DNA of 64,000 bases from Hyphomonadaceae bacterium UBA1849 (GCA_002338565.1 DDIN01000005.1:9057-73056); one strand, 5' to 3'. Positions 7,964 to 16,261 are shown, counted from the first letter of the stretch. Program-made: numbers and translations. Notes: generated from the sequence alone by a model not told the origin.

Positions 7964-8578
7964 ATGAATGAACAAGACGCCGTACACGATAAAAAGTCGG
8001 TCGAAACACGGGCGCGGATTTTCTCCTCCACCATCGACCTCATCAACGATATTGGCACCGAAAAACTGACGATCCGGAAGATTGCGGAAGCGGCCGGCGT
8101 ATCGCCAGCGCTGATCATCCAGTATTTCGGCAGTAAAGCTGAATTGCTCCAGCAGGCGTTCGAGCAGCGTAATGAAGAGCTGAAACAGTCCATCCAGAAG
8201 ATGAAGAACGAAGAGATTAAGACGCCGACCCAACTGCTGGTCCGGTTCGCAGAGACACAGATGGACCGCGATCTGGTGCATCCGGCTCTGACGCTTACCG
8301 TTCTGGCGAATTCGTTTTCGTGGGACATCGATTCTCAGGAACGCGTCGACAACCGGTTGAAAGGTTTTCGGCTGGCACAGCGAGAAGTTCTGGAGGCCAA
8401 ATTCCCGAAACTTTCCGAGCATTATCTGAAGTTCGTTCCGCTCACATTCTTCTTCGTCTACGGACAGGCGCTGCGTCGTATGCTTCAGACGCATATGACG
8501 TCCGCTGAGGGGATCGAGTTCCTCATGCCGCACTTCAAAATCCTCGCTGATGCGATGGAAGCGGACATGGCGCGCTGA
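7964..8578 (+). CDS. TetR family transcriptional regulator
   Basis: Encodes 204 residues from ATG 7964, preceded by GGAAGG. An upstream GTG extension (7829) would add about 45 residues unlike a TetR N-terminus. Residues about 15-65 form the HTH: ARIFSSTIDLINDIGTEKL, then IRKIAEAAGVSPALIIQYFGSKAELL, the standard TetR DNA-binding pattern. The C-terminal ligand domain gives no clue to the inducer. The gene stands alone between the aldolase-like gene and uvrB; its target may be itself or distant genes. A 9-bp hairpin directly after the stop likely ends the transcript. Confidence 0.9.
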   Translation: MNEQDAVHDKKSVETRARIFSSTIDLINDIGTEKLTIRKIAEAAGVSPALIIQYFGSKAELLQQAFEQRNEELKQSIQKMKNEEIKTPTQLLVRFAETQMDRDLVHPALTLTVLANSFSWDIDSQERVDNRLKGFRLAQREVLEAKFPKLSEHYLKFVPLTFFFVYGQALRRMLQTHMTSAEGIEFLMPHFKILADAMEADMAR

Positions 8579-8601
8579 CTGCTGACACCTCCTGTCAGCA
8601 G
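8579..8601 (+). terminator. Hairpin directly after TetR gene
   Basis: CTGCTGACA 8579-8587 and TGTCAGCAG 8593-8601 form a perfect 9-bp stem with a 5-base loop, starting one base after the stop codon. There is no T-run, so its role as terminator is inferred. Confidence 0.5.
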
Positions 8602-8652
8602 AAGGTGAATATCTGACTGGAACTATCGGGTCGCTGCCGCCATATTACTGTC

Positions 8653-10839
8653 ATGGCAGGATCATCACGCAATCGGGGCATGTCAGAAGCCCCAGCTTCG
8701 CAATTCATTATGGACGGCGCCGTAGAGGTGCTGACCCCGTCTGAATGGACGCCTCACCGCCCGGATCGCGAGTGGGAGAAGACCGAGGGCGGCAAGGTCT
8801 TCAATCTTCAGTCCAAATACAAGCCGGCGGGCGATCAGCCAACGGCGATCGAAGAGCTCGTCACGGGCCTCAAAGACGAGGACGAGTTCGATCAGGTCCT
8901 GCTCGGCGTCACCGGTTCGGGCAAGACATTCACAATGGCGAACATCATCGAGCGGACCCAGCGTCCGGCTCTGATTCTCGCGCCAAACAAGACGCTCGCC
9001 GCGCAATTATACGGCGAATTCAAAGATTTTTTTCCGGATAATGCCGTAGAATTTTTCGTCTCCTATTACGACTACTACCAGCCGGAAGCGTATGTCCCGC
9101 GCTCGGACACGTATATCGAGAAAGAGTCCAGCATCAACGAGGCCATCGACCGGATGCGCCACTCCGCGACCCGTAGCCTGCTGGAACGCGACGACGTCAT
9201 CATCGTAGCCTCCGTGTCCTGCATTTACGGTATCGGCTCGGTCGAGACCTACACCGCCATGACCTTCAAGCTGGAGACCGGCCAGCGCATCGACCCGCGA
9301 CAGGTGACGCAAGACCTCGTCGCCCTCCAGTACAAGCGCAACGACGCCGCCTTCGGCCGTGGCACCTTCCGCGTGAAGGGCGATGTCATCGACATCTTCC
9401 CCACCCACTATGAGGATCGCGCCTGGAAAATCTCCTTCTTCGGCGACGAAATCGAGGACATCTCCGAGTTCGACCCGCTCACCGGCAAGAAAATCCAGCC
9501 GCTTGAGAAGATCAAGGTCTACGCCAACTCCCACTATGTCACCCCGCGCCCGACCCTCAATCAGGCCGTCGACAAGATCCAGGACGAGCTGCAGAAAACC
9601 ATCGCCACCTTTAACGAGCAGGGCAAGCTGCTCGAAGCCCAGCGCATTGAACAGCGCGTCACCTTCGATCTGGAAATGCTGCAGGCAACGGGCAGCTGTA
9701 ACGGCATTGAGAACTATTCCCGCTATCTCACCGGCCGCAAGCCGGGCGAGCCGCCGCCAACCCTGTTCGAATACCTGCCTGAAAACGCCATCGTCTTCAC
9801 CGACGAGTCCCACCAGACCATTCCCCAGCTCGGCGCCATGTATAAGGGCGACTTCAGCCGTAAACGCACGCTGGCCGAATACGGCTTCCGCCTGCCAAGC
9901 TGTATGGATAACCGTCCCCTCAAATTCGAGGAATGGGACGCTATGCGCCCGCAAACCGTCCACGTCTCGGCCACGCCCGGCCCGTGGGAGCTGGAGCGCA
10001 CAGGCGGCGTGTTCTCCGAACAGGTCATCCGCCCGACAGGCCTTGTTGACCCGCCGGTCGAGGTCCGCCCCGTCTCCACAGGCACCACCAATCAGGTCGA
10101 TGATGTCATCGCCGAGTGCAAGGCGACCGCAGAGCGCGGCTTCCGCTCCCTCGTCACCACGCTGACGAAGAAAATGGCCGAAGACCTCACCGAATACATG
10201 ACCGAGCAGGATGTGAAGGTCCGCTATATGCACTCCGATATCGACACGGTGGAGCGGATCGAGATCATTCGCGATCTGCGCATGGGCGTGTTCGATGTGC
10301 TGATCGGCATCAACCTGCTGCGTGAGGGGCTCGATATTCCCGAATGCGCCTTTGTCGGCATTCTGGATGCGGATAAGGAAGGCTTCCTGCGCTCGGAGAC
10401 CAGCATGGTGCAGACGATTGGCCGCGCCGCCCGTAACTCAGAGGCCAAGGTCGTCCTCTATGCCGATAAGGTGACCGGCTCCATGGCCCGCGCCATGGAA
10501 GAAACAGAGCGCCGCCGCACCAAACAGATCGCCCATAACGAGGAGCACGGCATCACCCCGGTCACAGTGCTCTCCGGCATTAAAGATGTGCTGGAAGGCT
10601 TTGTCCCGTCAGACCAGCGCGGCTCCGGCACACAGCTCAAGGGTGGGAAGTCGCGCAAGCGCGGCGTGCAGGAAGAAAGTGTTGCAATCTCAGGCGGCTC
10701 TGGCCACAATCTCCAGGCTGTCATCGCGGATCTCGAGAAGAGAATGCGCGATGCGGCGGCCGACCTCGAGTTTGAAGAAGCGGCTCGGTTGAGGGATGAG
10801 CTGAAGAAACTCAGGGAGACCGAGCTGGTTTTGAAATGA
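8653..10839 (+). CDS. uvrB: Excinuclease ABC subunit B
   Basis: Encodes 728 residues. UvrB verifies damage and loads UvrC in nucleotide excision repair. Visible landmarks: Walker A GVTGSGKTFT at residues 85-94, the beta-hairpin YYDYYQPEAYVPRSDTYIEK, the DESHQTIPQ box, helicase motif V/VI stretches GINLLREGLDIPE and QTIGRAARN, and the C-terminal UVR motif (LEKRMRDAAADLEFEEAARLRDEL) for UvrC contact. ATG 8653 is used; 8680 is possible. From about 8.75 to 10.6 kb codons end strongly in C (gcc, acc, ctc), unlike the neighbouring genes, which may mean recombination with foreign DNA or strong selection. Confidence 0.98.
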   Translation: MAGSSRNRGMSEAPASQFIMDGAVEVLTPSEWTPHRPDREWEKTEGGKVFNLQSKYKPAGDQPTAIEELVTGLKDEDEFDQVLLGVTGSGKTFTMANIIERTQRPALILAPNKTLAAQLYGEFKDFFPDNAVEFFVSYYDYYQPEAYVPRSDTYIEKESSINEAIDRMRHSATRSLLERDDVIIVASVSCIYGIGSVETYTAMTFKLETGQRIDPRQVTQDLVALQYKRNDAAFGRGTFRVKGDVIDIFPTHYEDRAWKISFFGDEIEDISEFDPLTGKKIQPLEKIKVYANSHYVTPRPTLNQAVDKIQDELQKTIATFNEQGKLLEAQRIEQRVTFDLEMLQATGSCNGIENYSRYLTGRKPGEPPPTLFEYLPENAIVFTDESHQTIPQLGAMYKGDFSRKRTLAEYGFRLPSCMDNRPLKFEEWDAMRPQTVHVSATPGPWELERTGGVFSEQVIRPTGLVDPPVEVRPVSTGTTNQVDDVIAECKATAERGFRSLVTTLTKKMAEDLTEYMTEQDVKVRYMHSDIDTVERIEIIRDLRMGVFDVLIGINLLREGLDIPECAFVGILDADKEGFLRSETSMVQTIGRAARNSEAKVVLYADKVTGSMARAMEETERRRTKQIAHNEEHGITPVTVLSGIKDVLEGFVPSDQRGSGTQLKGGKSRKRGVQEESVAISGGSGHNLQAVIADLEKRMRDAAADLEFEEAARLRDELKKLRETELVLK

Positions 10840-10856
10840 TCCAGTGAATCATTTCA
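10832..10856 (+). terminator. Hairpin overlapping the uvrB stop codon
   Basis: TGAAATGAT 10832-10840 pairs with ATCATTTCA 10848-10856 (perfect 9-bp stem, 7-base loop). It contains the stop codon and marks the junction between uvrB and the AT-richer accessory genes. No T-run follows. Confidence 0.45.
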
Positions 10857-10913
10857 CAGCGAGGTCAATTTGGATTTGATTGGGTGATGGATTAACCAAA
10901 AAAAGGGGGAGGC

Positions 10914-11657
10914 GTGTTGGAGCCGATTATTCCTAGCGCGGACGATATACTCGAAATACACTTCGAGCTTGTAGCCATGTTCGAAGCCGAAGACGACCCT
11001 GTGAGCCCCCCAGGGCCGCGAAGCATGGATTTGGTTCACTCGGCAAGTTCTCGACCGCATACTTCGATAGGTGAGATAGAAAAGTATACAGACGAGTACT
11101 CAAAATTGGCGGCGTTATTTCACTCCCTTACTCAGAATCACCCATTTCACAACGGGAATAAGCGAACGGCATTAGTCACGCTAATTATGGGGCTCTATTT
11201 AAATAGGCGAATTTTCGGCTTCGATGTGAGCGACGATGAACTTTATGACATGACAGTAAATGTCGCCAACGGCTCGATGACTGGTAGTCAAGGGCGACTT
11301 ACGGCAGATGAGGCTGTAGATGCGATTAGCGATTGGCTGCGGTCAAAAACGATGTCGCGCAATGTTTCTGCTTCAACCATGCGAACGCAAGACTTCATTC
11401 AACGTTGTGAAGATTTTGGATGCACATGCCGCGCTTACAAAGGTGGGACGCTCGTTTCCAGCGAGATCGATAGTATAAGGATTGGTGGTGACACTCGAGA
11501 AATTGACGGAAGCATTGCAAAAATTTGGTCAAGAAAGCTAGGTCTTACCATAGAGAAAACAGGTCAGACCTTTGCTGAGTTTCAAGCTGATAGCGCGGCT
11601 GAACGTGACGAAATACACCGATATATCAGCGCATTGAGAAGATTGGCAAAGATTTGA
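10914..11657 (+). CDS. Fic/Doc family protein with C-terminal HicA-like domain
   Basis: Encodes 247 residues. HPFHNGNKRT at residues 76-85 is the Fic active-site motif (H-x-F-x-[DN]-GN-[KG]-R), so AMP or other phosphoryl-group transfer to a target is expected. No inhibitory S/T-x-x-x-E-G-N helix is obvious. Residues about 156-213 (MRTQDFIQRCEDFGC, RAYKGG, then REIDGSIAKIWSRKLGLT) resemble HicA: an N-terminal helix, a K-G-S/G turn, and the end helix before the G-L-[ST] terminus. The HicA catalytic His is not at its usual place. Start may be GTG 10914 or TTG 10917, behind AGGGGGAGG. Codon use is AT-richer than uvrB. No antitoxin gene is adjacent; the fused domain or the next operon may serve. 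Confidence 0.8.
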   Translation: MLEPIIPSADDILEIHFELVAMFEAEDDPVSPPGPRSMDLVHSASSRPHTSIGEIEKYTDEYSKLAALFHSLTQNHPFHNGNKRTALVTLIMGLYLNRRIFGFDVSDDELYDMTVNVANGSMTGSQGRLTADEAVDAISDWLRSKTMSRNVSASTMRTQDFIQRCEDFGCTCRAYKGGTLVSSEIDSIRIGGDTREIDGSIAKIWSRKLGLTIEKTGQTFAEFQADSAAERDEIHRYISALRRLAKI

Positions 11658-11719
11658 ACTTCTGCAACGAGAGGCGAAACACTTAACCACACTGTGCCGC
11701 TCCCAGCTTGAGCGCCATG

Positions 11720-12658
11720 TTACGCAAAGGCCCGCTCTGAAACTGGACGGTGATTGTCCGGATTCCCCCTGTCTAATTCAGCAAGCGGCTTTTGAACTTC
11801 TGGCACTACCAGACCGTCGCTGAAAAACATTGCTTCTCGTCCCCGTATACGATTTCTCGCACTATAGTTTAGGCTGTATTGAAGCCAGGAGCGATTCTCA
11901 TAAAGGTTATGAATGGGTAGAACATCGTCGTAGGATACGACCCATTTCACGCCGCTGAGTTTGGAGATTGCCTCTGAAACAACTTGGTGATCACTCTTGC
12001 GATAAGCATCATAATAAAGATACCTACCCTTTTCAAAATATGGTGGGTCGATATAGACGAGCGTGTTTTTCTTCCATTTAGGCGCTTGTGATTTCAAGAA
12101 ATCAACAGCGTCCATTTGTGTAACCTCAATGCGTGCCTTAAGATCCGCGATCTTTTGGATCCGAGAGATCAGGTCTTTTTTGTTATAGCGTGCATCTATC
12201 TTCCAGTTTCCGGTTTGTTGTCGCCCACCAATAATCCCTCCGTTCAGGATGCCGGACCTGTTTGTTCTGTTGAGGAAGAAGAATGCGAATCCTAACAGGA
12301 GGTTATCTTGAGCTTCTTGTCGGAACACGTCCTTCCAACGGTCCCACTCATCGACGGTTATTGGTTGGTCTTTAATTAAACGACACAATTCTTCTGTTCG
12401 ATGCAGAACACTGTCCCAAAAAGCAAACACAGGGCGGTTAATGTCGTTGATGGTCACTCGACGGACTACACCTGTCAACAATAGTTCCCATGCTATCGCA
12501 GCTCCGCCAGCATAAGGTTCTACATAGTGCCCGTCTGAAACGCCGTTCTCACGCACGATAGACCGCATAAAGCGAGCGATTTTTCCCTTACCGCCTGGGT
12601 ATCGCAAAGGTGAATAACGTCCTGTCGGTGTTAAGCTTTTTTTTTGATCGTCACACAT
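11720..12658 (-). CDS. Orphan DNA adenine methyltransferase, D12 (Dam) class
   Basis: Encodes 312 residues. Motif I region LRYPGGKGKIARF and VEPYAGGAAIAWEL bind S-adenosylmethionine; the catalytic motif IV is DPPY in LVYIDPPYFEKGRYLYYD. FFFLNRTNRSGILNGG is the typical D12-class segment, so it should methylate N6 of adenine. The specificity cannot be read. ATG at 12658 overlaps the upstream stop (TGATG), so translation is coupled to the ParB-like gene; GTG 12661 is an alternative start. No restriction endonuclease gene is beside it. Codons are AT-rich (aaa, tta, gat), suggesting recent arrival with its partner. Confidence 0.92.
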   Translation of the reverse strand: MCDDQKKSLTPTGRYSPLRYPGGKGKIARFMRSIVRENGVSDGHYVEPYAGGAAIAWELLLTGVVRRVTINDINRPVFAFWDSVLHRTEELCRLIKDQPITVDEWDRWKDVFRQEAQDNLLLGFAFFFLNRTNRSGILNGGIIGGRQQTGNWKIDARYNKKDLISRIQKIADLKARIEVTQMDAVDFLKSQAPKWKKNTLVYIDPPYFEKGRYLYYDAYRKSDHQVVSEAISKLSGVKWVVSYDDVLPIHNLYENRSWLQYSLNYSARNRIRGREAMFFSDGLVVPEVQKPLAELDRGNPDNHRPVSERAFA

Positions 12659-14046
12659 CACACTTTGCCGTAAGTCGCTTCAAAAACCGGGATACTACAA
12701 TCCCAACCGGCACGAATGCCTTCAGGAGTTGGCATGGCATATTTATTGTGTACGAAGCCGTGCAACGATTGAATAGAAGAGGGCGCTTTCTTGTCTGCAA
12801 CTCCCTTGCGGAATTCACGAAGGTCGCTGCTAGAAGCTATCTTGTTTTTCGTCATGTCCTGCATGACCGCCTCTGCTTTTTGAGACAATGAAAGATCAAA
12901 TAACTTACCTTCTTTGTTTGTCCCCATTTTGCTCAAGCCCTGTCGGTCCATATAATCTTCTATGGAGAGCTCTATAAAAGCTCGAAGTACTGCGGCAGAC
13001 GAAACCGGAAGTTTCTTGACGTCTATGGCAGTCGCTTCTCTTAGTAGCTGTTTACCTTTCTCAGAGGGTGGCGCGAAAAAAGAAAGTTTTTTTGGTGCTA
13101 GCGTCAAGCGCGTACGTGGCGCTGTTTTCGATTTGGGCTTTGTGCGCGATGAATGGACGGATGCTGCAGGTGTAGCTTTCAGGTTGATGTCGCGAAACGG
13201 CTTTGGTGTAGGCCGCTTCCCTTTGAGTGGTTGAAGCTCAACGGGAAGTGATTTGAAATAAACTTCAATGTCGGATGCAGTATTATGGCTACGCGAATCG
13301 ACTACCCCGTCTCTGACGTCCTCTATAATTCGTTTTAAAACACCAAGAGCCCACTCCGGCTGAGCACTCAACAGAGGAGTTTTCCCATCTCCATCAGAGG
13401 AAACTGAAATGCCCAAGTGCTTTTTGCCTGCCGCAGATTCGAGTAGCCGCCCGATGTTGCTAGATTTTCGGCTTTCAATTGTCTCTTTTGTTTGTTCCCA
13501 CTCGTCGTCCGTGTAATCTGCATTTCGGCCAACAAAATCGATCACATCTAACACTGATCGGTCGCCGGTAAATCGTTGTATCTCGGTGCGTCCCCATTGT
13601 ATCCGGCCTTCACCATCCATATCGCCAGTGTGTCTACGATAGATCCAATCATCGGCAGAGGCACGATCTTCGAATTTTACGCAGCGGATCGGTTCGACGT
13701 TGTTTCTGTCAAATCCTTCTGCAGCTCGCACGAGAGACTTCTTCGTCGAGGTGGATGCCTCTGTTCCATCCAATAGGTCGGGCTGGGTCAGAATTTTCAG
13801 CGCTGACAAACGTCGGTTCCCGTCCAGGACAACGAAGTCTTCGGGGTCATTCCCTTCAATGACGTACAGACTGTCACCCGGGTCCAATCCATTGCGCTTG
13901 ATGCTCAGCATCAAGTTGCGGAAGTGACTTTGGTTTAGTTTTAGTAGGGCATCAAGTGCCTCGGATTGACTCTTTACAGGGCCGAGACGGGGATTCTCTT
14001 CATCCAACAACAGTTCATCGATTGTAAGCTCTAAGTACTCAACCAC
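12658..14046 (-). CDS. ParB/Srx-like nuclease-domain protein, partner of the methyltransferase
   Basis: Encodes 462 residues from GTG 14046, chosen because AAGGGGGAAG lies 2-10 bases before it; longer in-frame extensions to 14193 lack such a site. Residues about 1-110 resemble the ParB N-terminal fold: ELTIDELLLDEENPRLGP, then LMLSIKRNGLDPGDSLYVIEG and FVVLDGNRRLSALKIL, the last matching the G-N-R-R nucleotide/DNA-contact box. The middle and C-terminal parts are unrecognised; a basic stretch (TKPKSKTAPRTRLTLAPKK) lies near residue 320. Co-translation with an adenine methyltransferase suggests a DNA modification or defence role, as an inference. It is not the chromosomal ParB (no ParA or parS seen). 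Confidence 0.7.
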   Translation of the reverse strand: MVEYLELTIDELLLDEENPRLGPVKSQSEALDALLKLNQSHFRNLMLSIKRNGLDPGDSLYVIEGNDPEDFVVLDGNRRLSALKILTQPDLLDGTEASTSTKKSLVRAAEGFDRNNVEPIRCVKFEDRASADDWIYRRHTGDMDGEGRIQWGRTEIQRFTGDRSVLDVIDFVGRNADYTDDEWEQTKETIESRKSSNIGRLLESAAGKKHLGISVSSDGDGKTPLLSAQPEWALGVLKRIIEDVRDGVVDSRSHNTASDIEVYFKSLPVELQPLKGKRPTPKPFRDINLKATPAASVHSSRTKPKSKTAPRTRLTLAPKKLSFFAPPSEKGKQLLREATAIDVKKLPVSSAAVLRAFIELSIEDYMDRQGLSKMGTNKEGKLFDLSLSQKAEAVMQDMTKNKIASSSDLREFRKGVADKKAPSSIQSLHGFVHNKYAMPTPEGIRAGWDCSIPVFEATYGKV

Positions 14047-14441
14047 GTCTTCCCCCTTGGACGATGTTTGCTCAATTGAAACAACAATGAATAGTTCATT
14101 AAATATTAATTTTGGATTTACAATTGCACGTAGAATCCCTCTTGGGCTGAGTGGCGGCGAAACTCTCCGTAGCCACGGTACATACTGAGGCACGACACCA
14201 ACTAGAATAAATTCTTTATTTCAACGATCGCTTCGCGCGGTTGTTTCTGGTGCATTACGGCCTCCGGCCTAATTACACCCTACGATTGCCTTGAACTGAG
14301 GTTAGCGCTTGTTTCGGGCACATTATTTGCTCTTGCTCGCCTTTATGTCTCACCTGCGGCTCGACCCTGCTGCGCCTGCGCGGTCGCTTGTGTGGTGCGG
14401 AACTTATCCACCGGTGAGACTTTGAGATCATACTCTCACCC
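14047..14441. other. Upstream/intergenic region of the methyltransferase operon
   Basis: The first about 100 bases (14060-14130) are AT-rich and likely hold the minus-strand promoter of the ParB-like gene. The rest (14200-14440) becomes GC-rich, with GGCCTCCGGCC and other short symmetric motifs, and probably marks the right edge of the island. No tRNA, integrase or clear att repeat was found. Confidence 0.4.
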
Positions 14442-15128
14442 ATGACACATAATCCAAAACGCGCGCCATACACGGCGCAGACCAAAGCCAAAGTCCGCAA
14501 GCTGCGGGAAGAGGGCTATTCCAATGTTCAGATCACAGAGGCGACGGGCGTGCCGGCCTCCACAATTGCGCGATGGGCGGCCGAGGGAAAATGGCGAGTA
14601 AAAGATCTGGCGGAGGAGCCGGCATTTAACGCGCCGGAGACACCGCCGCTCGGCCTGTTGCCCGGACTGGGTGGGGACTCCTGGGTTGGCTCCCGCGAAC
14701 CTGTCAGTTCGCATGGAGCAGGCTCAAGGCTGCACTCGCAACTCTCAGATCAGCGCGCCAGCCCTGAGCCCGTCTCATCGCGGGAGCGGAGCGAAGCGGG
14801 AGACAAACATCAGACCACCCCTGAGAAAAACGACGCGCGAGCACAACAAAAAGCCCGCCAGGCGCGACTGGAAGATGCGCTCACGAACGCTGCCAGAGCT
14901 GCCGAGGACGCTATTATGCGTGGCAATTTCGCAGCCGCCGCCAAGGCAACGCAAATGGCGGATACACTCTCCCGCTCGCTGGAGCGGGTGCGCGTTCCTG
15001 AAGAAGAGGAGCAGCCGGACGGTGTGTTCTACTCCTTCGAGCAGATTGCGGCGGCGCGTGCTGAACTCATGCGCCGGCTGGACCGGATCGCGGCGACGAT
15101 AAGACCTGATGAAATGGTGGAGGGGTAG
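14442..15128 (+). CDS. HTH-domain protein of unknown role with embedded repeat
   Basis: Encodes 228 residues. Residues 10-55 (TAQTKAKVRKLREEGYSN, VQITEATGVPASTIARW) form a helix-turn-helix like those of resolvases, transposases and terminase small subunits. Residues about 75-130 are a low-complexity G/S/R/E-rich segment that coincides with a dispersed repeat in the DNA. The C-terminal half is charged and helical (ALTNAARAAEDAIMRGNFAAAAKATQMAD), possibly oligomerising. No phage genes are nearby, so a terminase call is not justified. A DNA-binding protein of unknown function is the safest description. Confidence 0.65.
   Translation: MTHNPKRAPYTAQTKAKVRKLREEGYSNVQITEATGVPASTIARWAAEGKWRVKDLAEEPAFNAPETPPLGLLPGLGGDSWVGSREPVSSHGAGSRLHSQLSDQRASPEPVSSRERSEAGDKHQTTPEKNDARAQQKARQARLEDALTNAARAAEDAIMRGNFAAAAKATQMADTLSRSLERVRVPEEEEQPDGVFYSFEQIAAARAELMRRLDRIAATIRPDEMVEG
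14690..14815. repeat. Repeat-like insert inside a coding region
   Basis: The stretch GCGAACCTGTCAGTTCGCAT followed by GGAGCAGGCTCAAGGCTG resembles intergenic DNA near 16013 (GCGAACCTGCGGTTCACAT, GAACGCGCTCAGGGCTG). Its end GCGGGAGCGGAGCGAAGCGG is of the REP boundary type. The frame is kept through it, as in repeats that become protein coding. Confidence 0.45.
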
Positions 15129-15213
15129 AAATCCCGGTTTCTCGAAGAGAAGACCGGGACCCAGCCAAGTTGAAAACTGGATCCCGAATACGCGTAACGC
15201 GTTCCGGGATTTC
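15128..15213. repeat. Inverted repeat element downstream of the HTH gene
   Basis: GAAATCCCGG at 15128-15137 pairs with CCGGGATTTC at 15204-15213, and inner CCGGGAC/GGATCCCG segments add symmetry. It begins at the HTH gene stop and may act as a REP element or transcript end before the VIT gene. Confidence 0.5.
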
Positions 15214-15289
15214 TATTACAATTTGCCACGTGGTATTCCAAACCCAATCGGCTAATCTGGTCTCCTGAAACAGATACCGGACCCGCCCC

Positions 15290-15997
15290 ATGAGCGAACT
15301 TCACGACCACGCCGAGCATCATGCCATCAGCCGTATGGGCTGGCTTCGAGCTGCCGTACTTGGCGCGAATGACGGGCTGATCTCCGTCGCGAGCCTGATT
15401 GTCGGCGTCGCCTCTGCGGCTCAGCCTTCGAGCGTGATCCTGCTGACGGGCTTTTCTGCGCTGGCCGCCGGTGCGCTCTCTATGGCGGCGGGCGAGTATG
15501 TGTCTGTCGCCTCGCAGGCCGATATTGAAGAGGCCGACCTCGAAATGGAGAAGGAGGCGCTGCGGACCAATCCGGAGGGCGAGCTGCACGAGCTGGCGGC
15601 GATCTATGAGGATCGCGGGCTGAAGCCGGAGCTGGCTATGGAGGTCGCCGAAGCGCTGACCGAGCATGATGCGCTGGAGGCGCATACGCGCGACGAGCTG
15701 GGCATTGTGGATGTGCATAAGGCGCGCCCTGTGCAGGCGGCTCTGTTTTCAGCTGTCAGCTTTGTTGCGGGCGGCATGCTGCCAATGCTGGCGGCGCTGT
15801 TCTCTCCGGCAGGGCTCGCGAACCAGGTGGTGGGCGCGTCCACGCTGCTCGGGCTGGTGATTATCGGCTATCTCTCTGCGAAGGCGGGGAATGCGAACCC
15901 GGTGAAATCTATCGTGCGTCTGGTGGTGCTGGGCGTGGGTGCGATGGTCGCTACCGGCGTTATTGGCTCCCTCGCTGGCGGGATCAGTTTGCACTAG
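15290..15997 (+). CDS. VIT family iron/manganese transporter
   Basis: Encodes 235 residues of the VIT1/CCC1 family. The N-terminal ISRMGWLRAAVLGANDGLIS and the glycine/alanine-rich ALAAGALSMAAGEYVSVASQ are family signatures. A charged, Glu-rich cytoplasmic loop (about residues 80-145; EADLEMEKEALR, LTEHDALEAHTRDEL) corresponds to the metal-binding domain, and three further membrane segments follow. The family moves Fe2+ or Mn2+ out of the cytoplasm, so metal detoxification is likely. The gene is monocistronic between two repeat regions. No metal regulator site was identified. Confidence 0.93.
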   Translation: MSELHDHAEHHAISRMGWLRAAVLGANDGLISVASLIVGVASAAQPSSVILLTGFSALAAGALSMAAGEYVSVASQADIEEADLEMEKEALRTNPEGELHELAAIYEDRGLKPELAMEVAEALTEHDALEAHTRDELGIVDVHKARPVQAALFSAVSFVAGGMLPMLAALFSPAGLANQVVGASTLLGLVIIGYLSAKAGNANPVKSIVRLVVLGVGAMVATGVIGSLAGGISLH

Positions 15998-16140
15998 GGG
16001 TGGTTCTCGCGAACCTGCGGTTCACATAGAACGCGCTCAGGGCTGTGGTTTAGAGGCCGACTGGCCGACGGGCGTTAGCCCGCCCCCGCGGAGCCGCCGC
16101 GCGGCGTGAGCGATAAATTTGATATAGGTTTTGAGCGCTA

Positions 16141-16162
16141 CACGAGCAACGCGACGGCGCAG
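16141..16162. repeat. Direct repeat, copy 1
   Basis: CACGAGCAACGCGACGGCGC plus AG matches 16641-16662 at 21 of 22 positions, exactly 500 bp apart. The two copies flank a pair of small membrane protein genes. The GC-rich region 15998-16140 before it holds repeat-like DNA and no gene. Confidence 0.6.
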
Positions 16163-16201
16163 GTGCGTCGAGCCTGCGAGACATCAGCACCGAGCATAAA
16201 C

Positions 16202-16256
16202 CATCCTTGACTATTTATCGATAATCAATTATTGTTTTGCGATAAATTCAAGGATG
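16202..16256. promoter_or_regulatory. Long imperfect inverted repeat covering the RBS of a small membrane gene
   Basis: The arm 16202-16220 (CATCCTTGACTATTTATCG) is complementary to 16240-16256 (CGATAAATTCAAGGATG) with a two-base gap. The spacer is AT-rich, and the left arm continues into the palindrome TTATCGATAA. The right arm contains AAGGA, the likely ribosome binding site of the gene at 16262, so a hairpin in the mRNA would hide it; a protein operator is the other reading. Confidence 0.55.
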
Positions 16257-16261
16257 ACGTA

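Noticed and set aside
9007..10233. Long antisense frame opposite uvrB
   Set aside because: Composition is a mirror of the C-ending codons of uvrB; no family resemblance or start site.
12658..14046. Chromosome partition protein ParB
   Set aside because: Only the N-terminal fold resembles ParB; no ParA neighbour or parS, and it is coupled to a methyltransferase.
11720..14046. Complete restriction-modification system
   Set aside because: No recognisable restriction endonuclease fold beside the methyltransferase; the ParB-like protein is only a candidate.
14442..15128. Phage terminase small subunit
   Set aside because: Only the HTH resembles it; no large terminase, portal or other phage gene is nearby.
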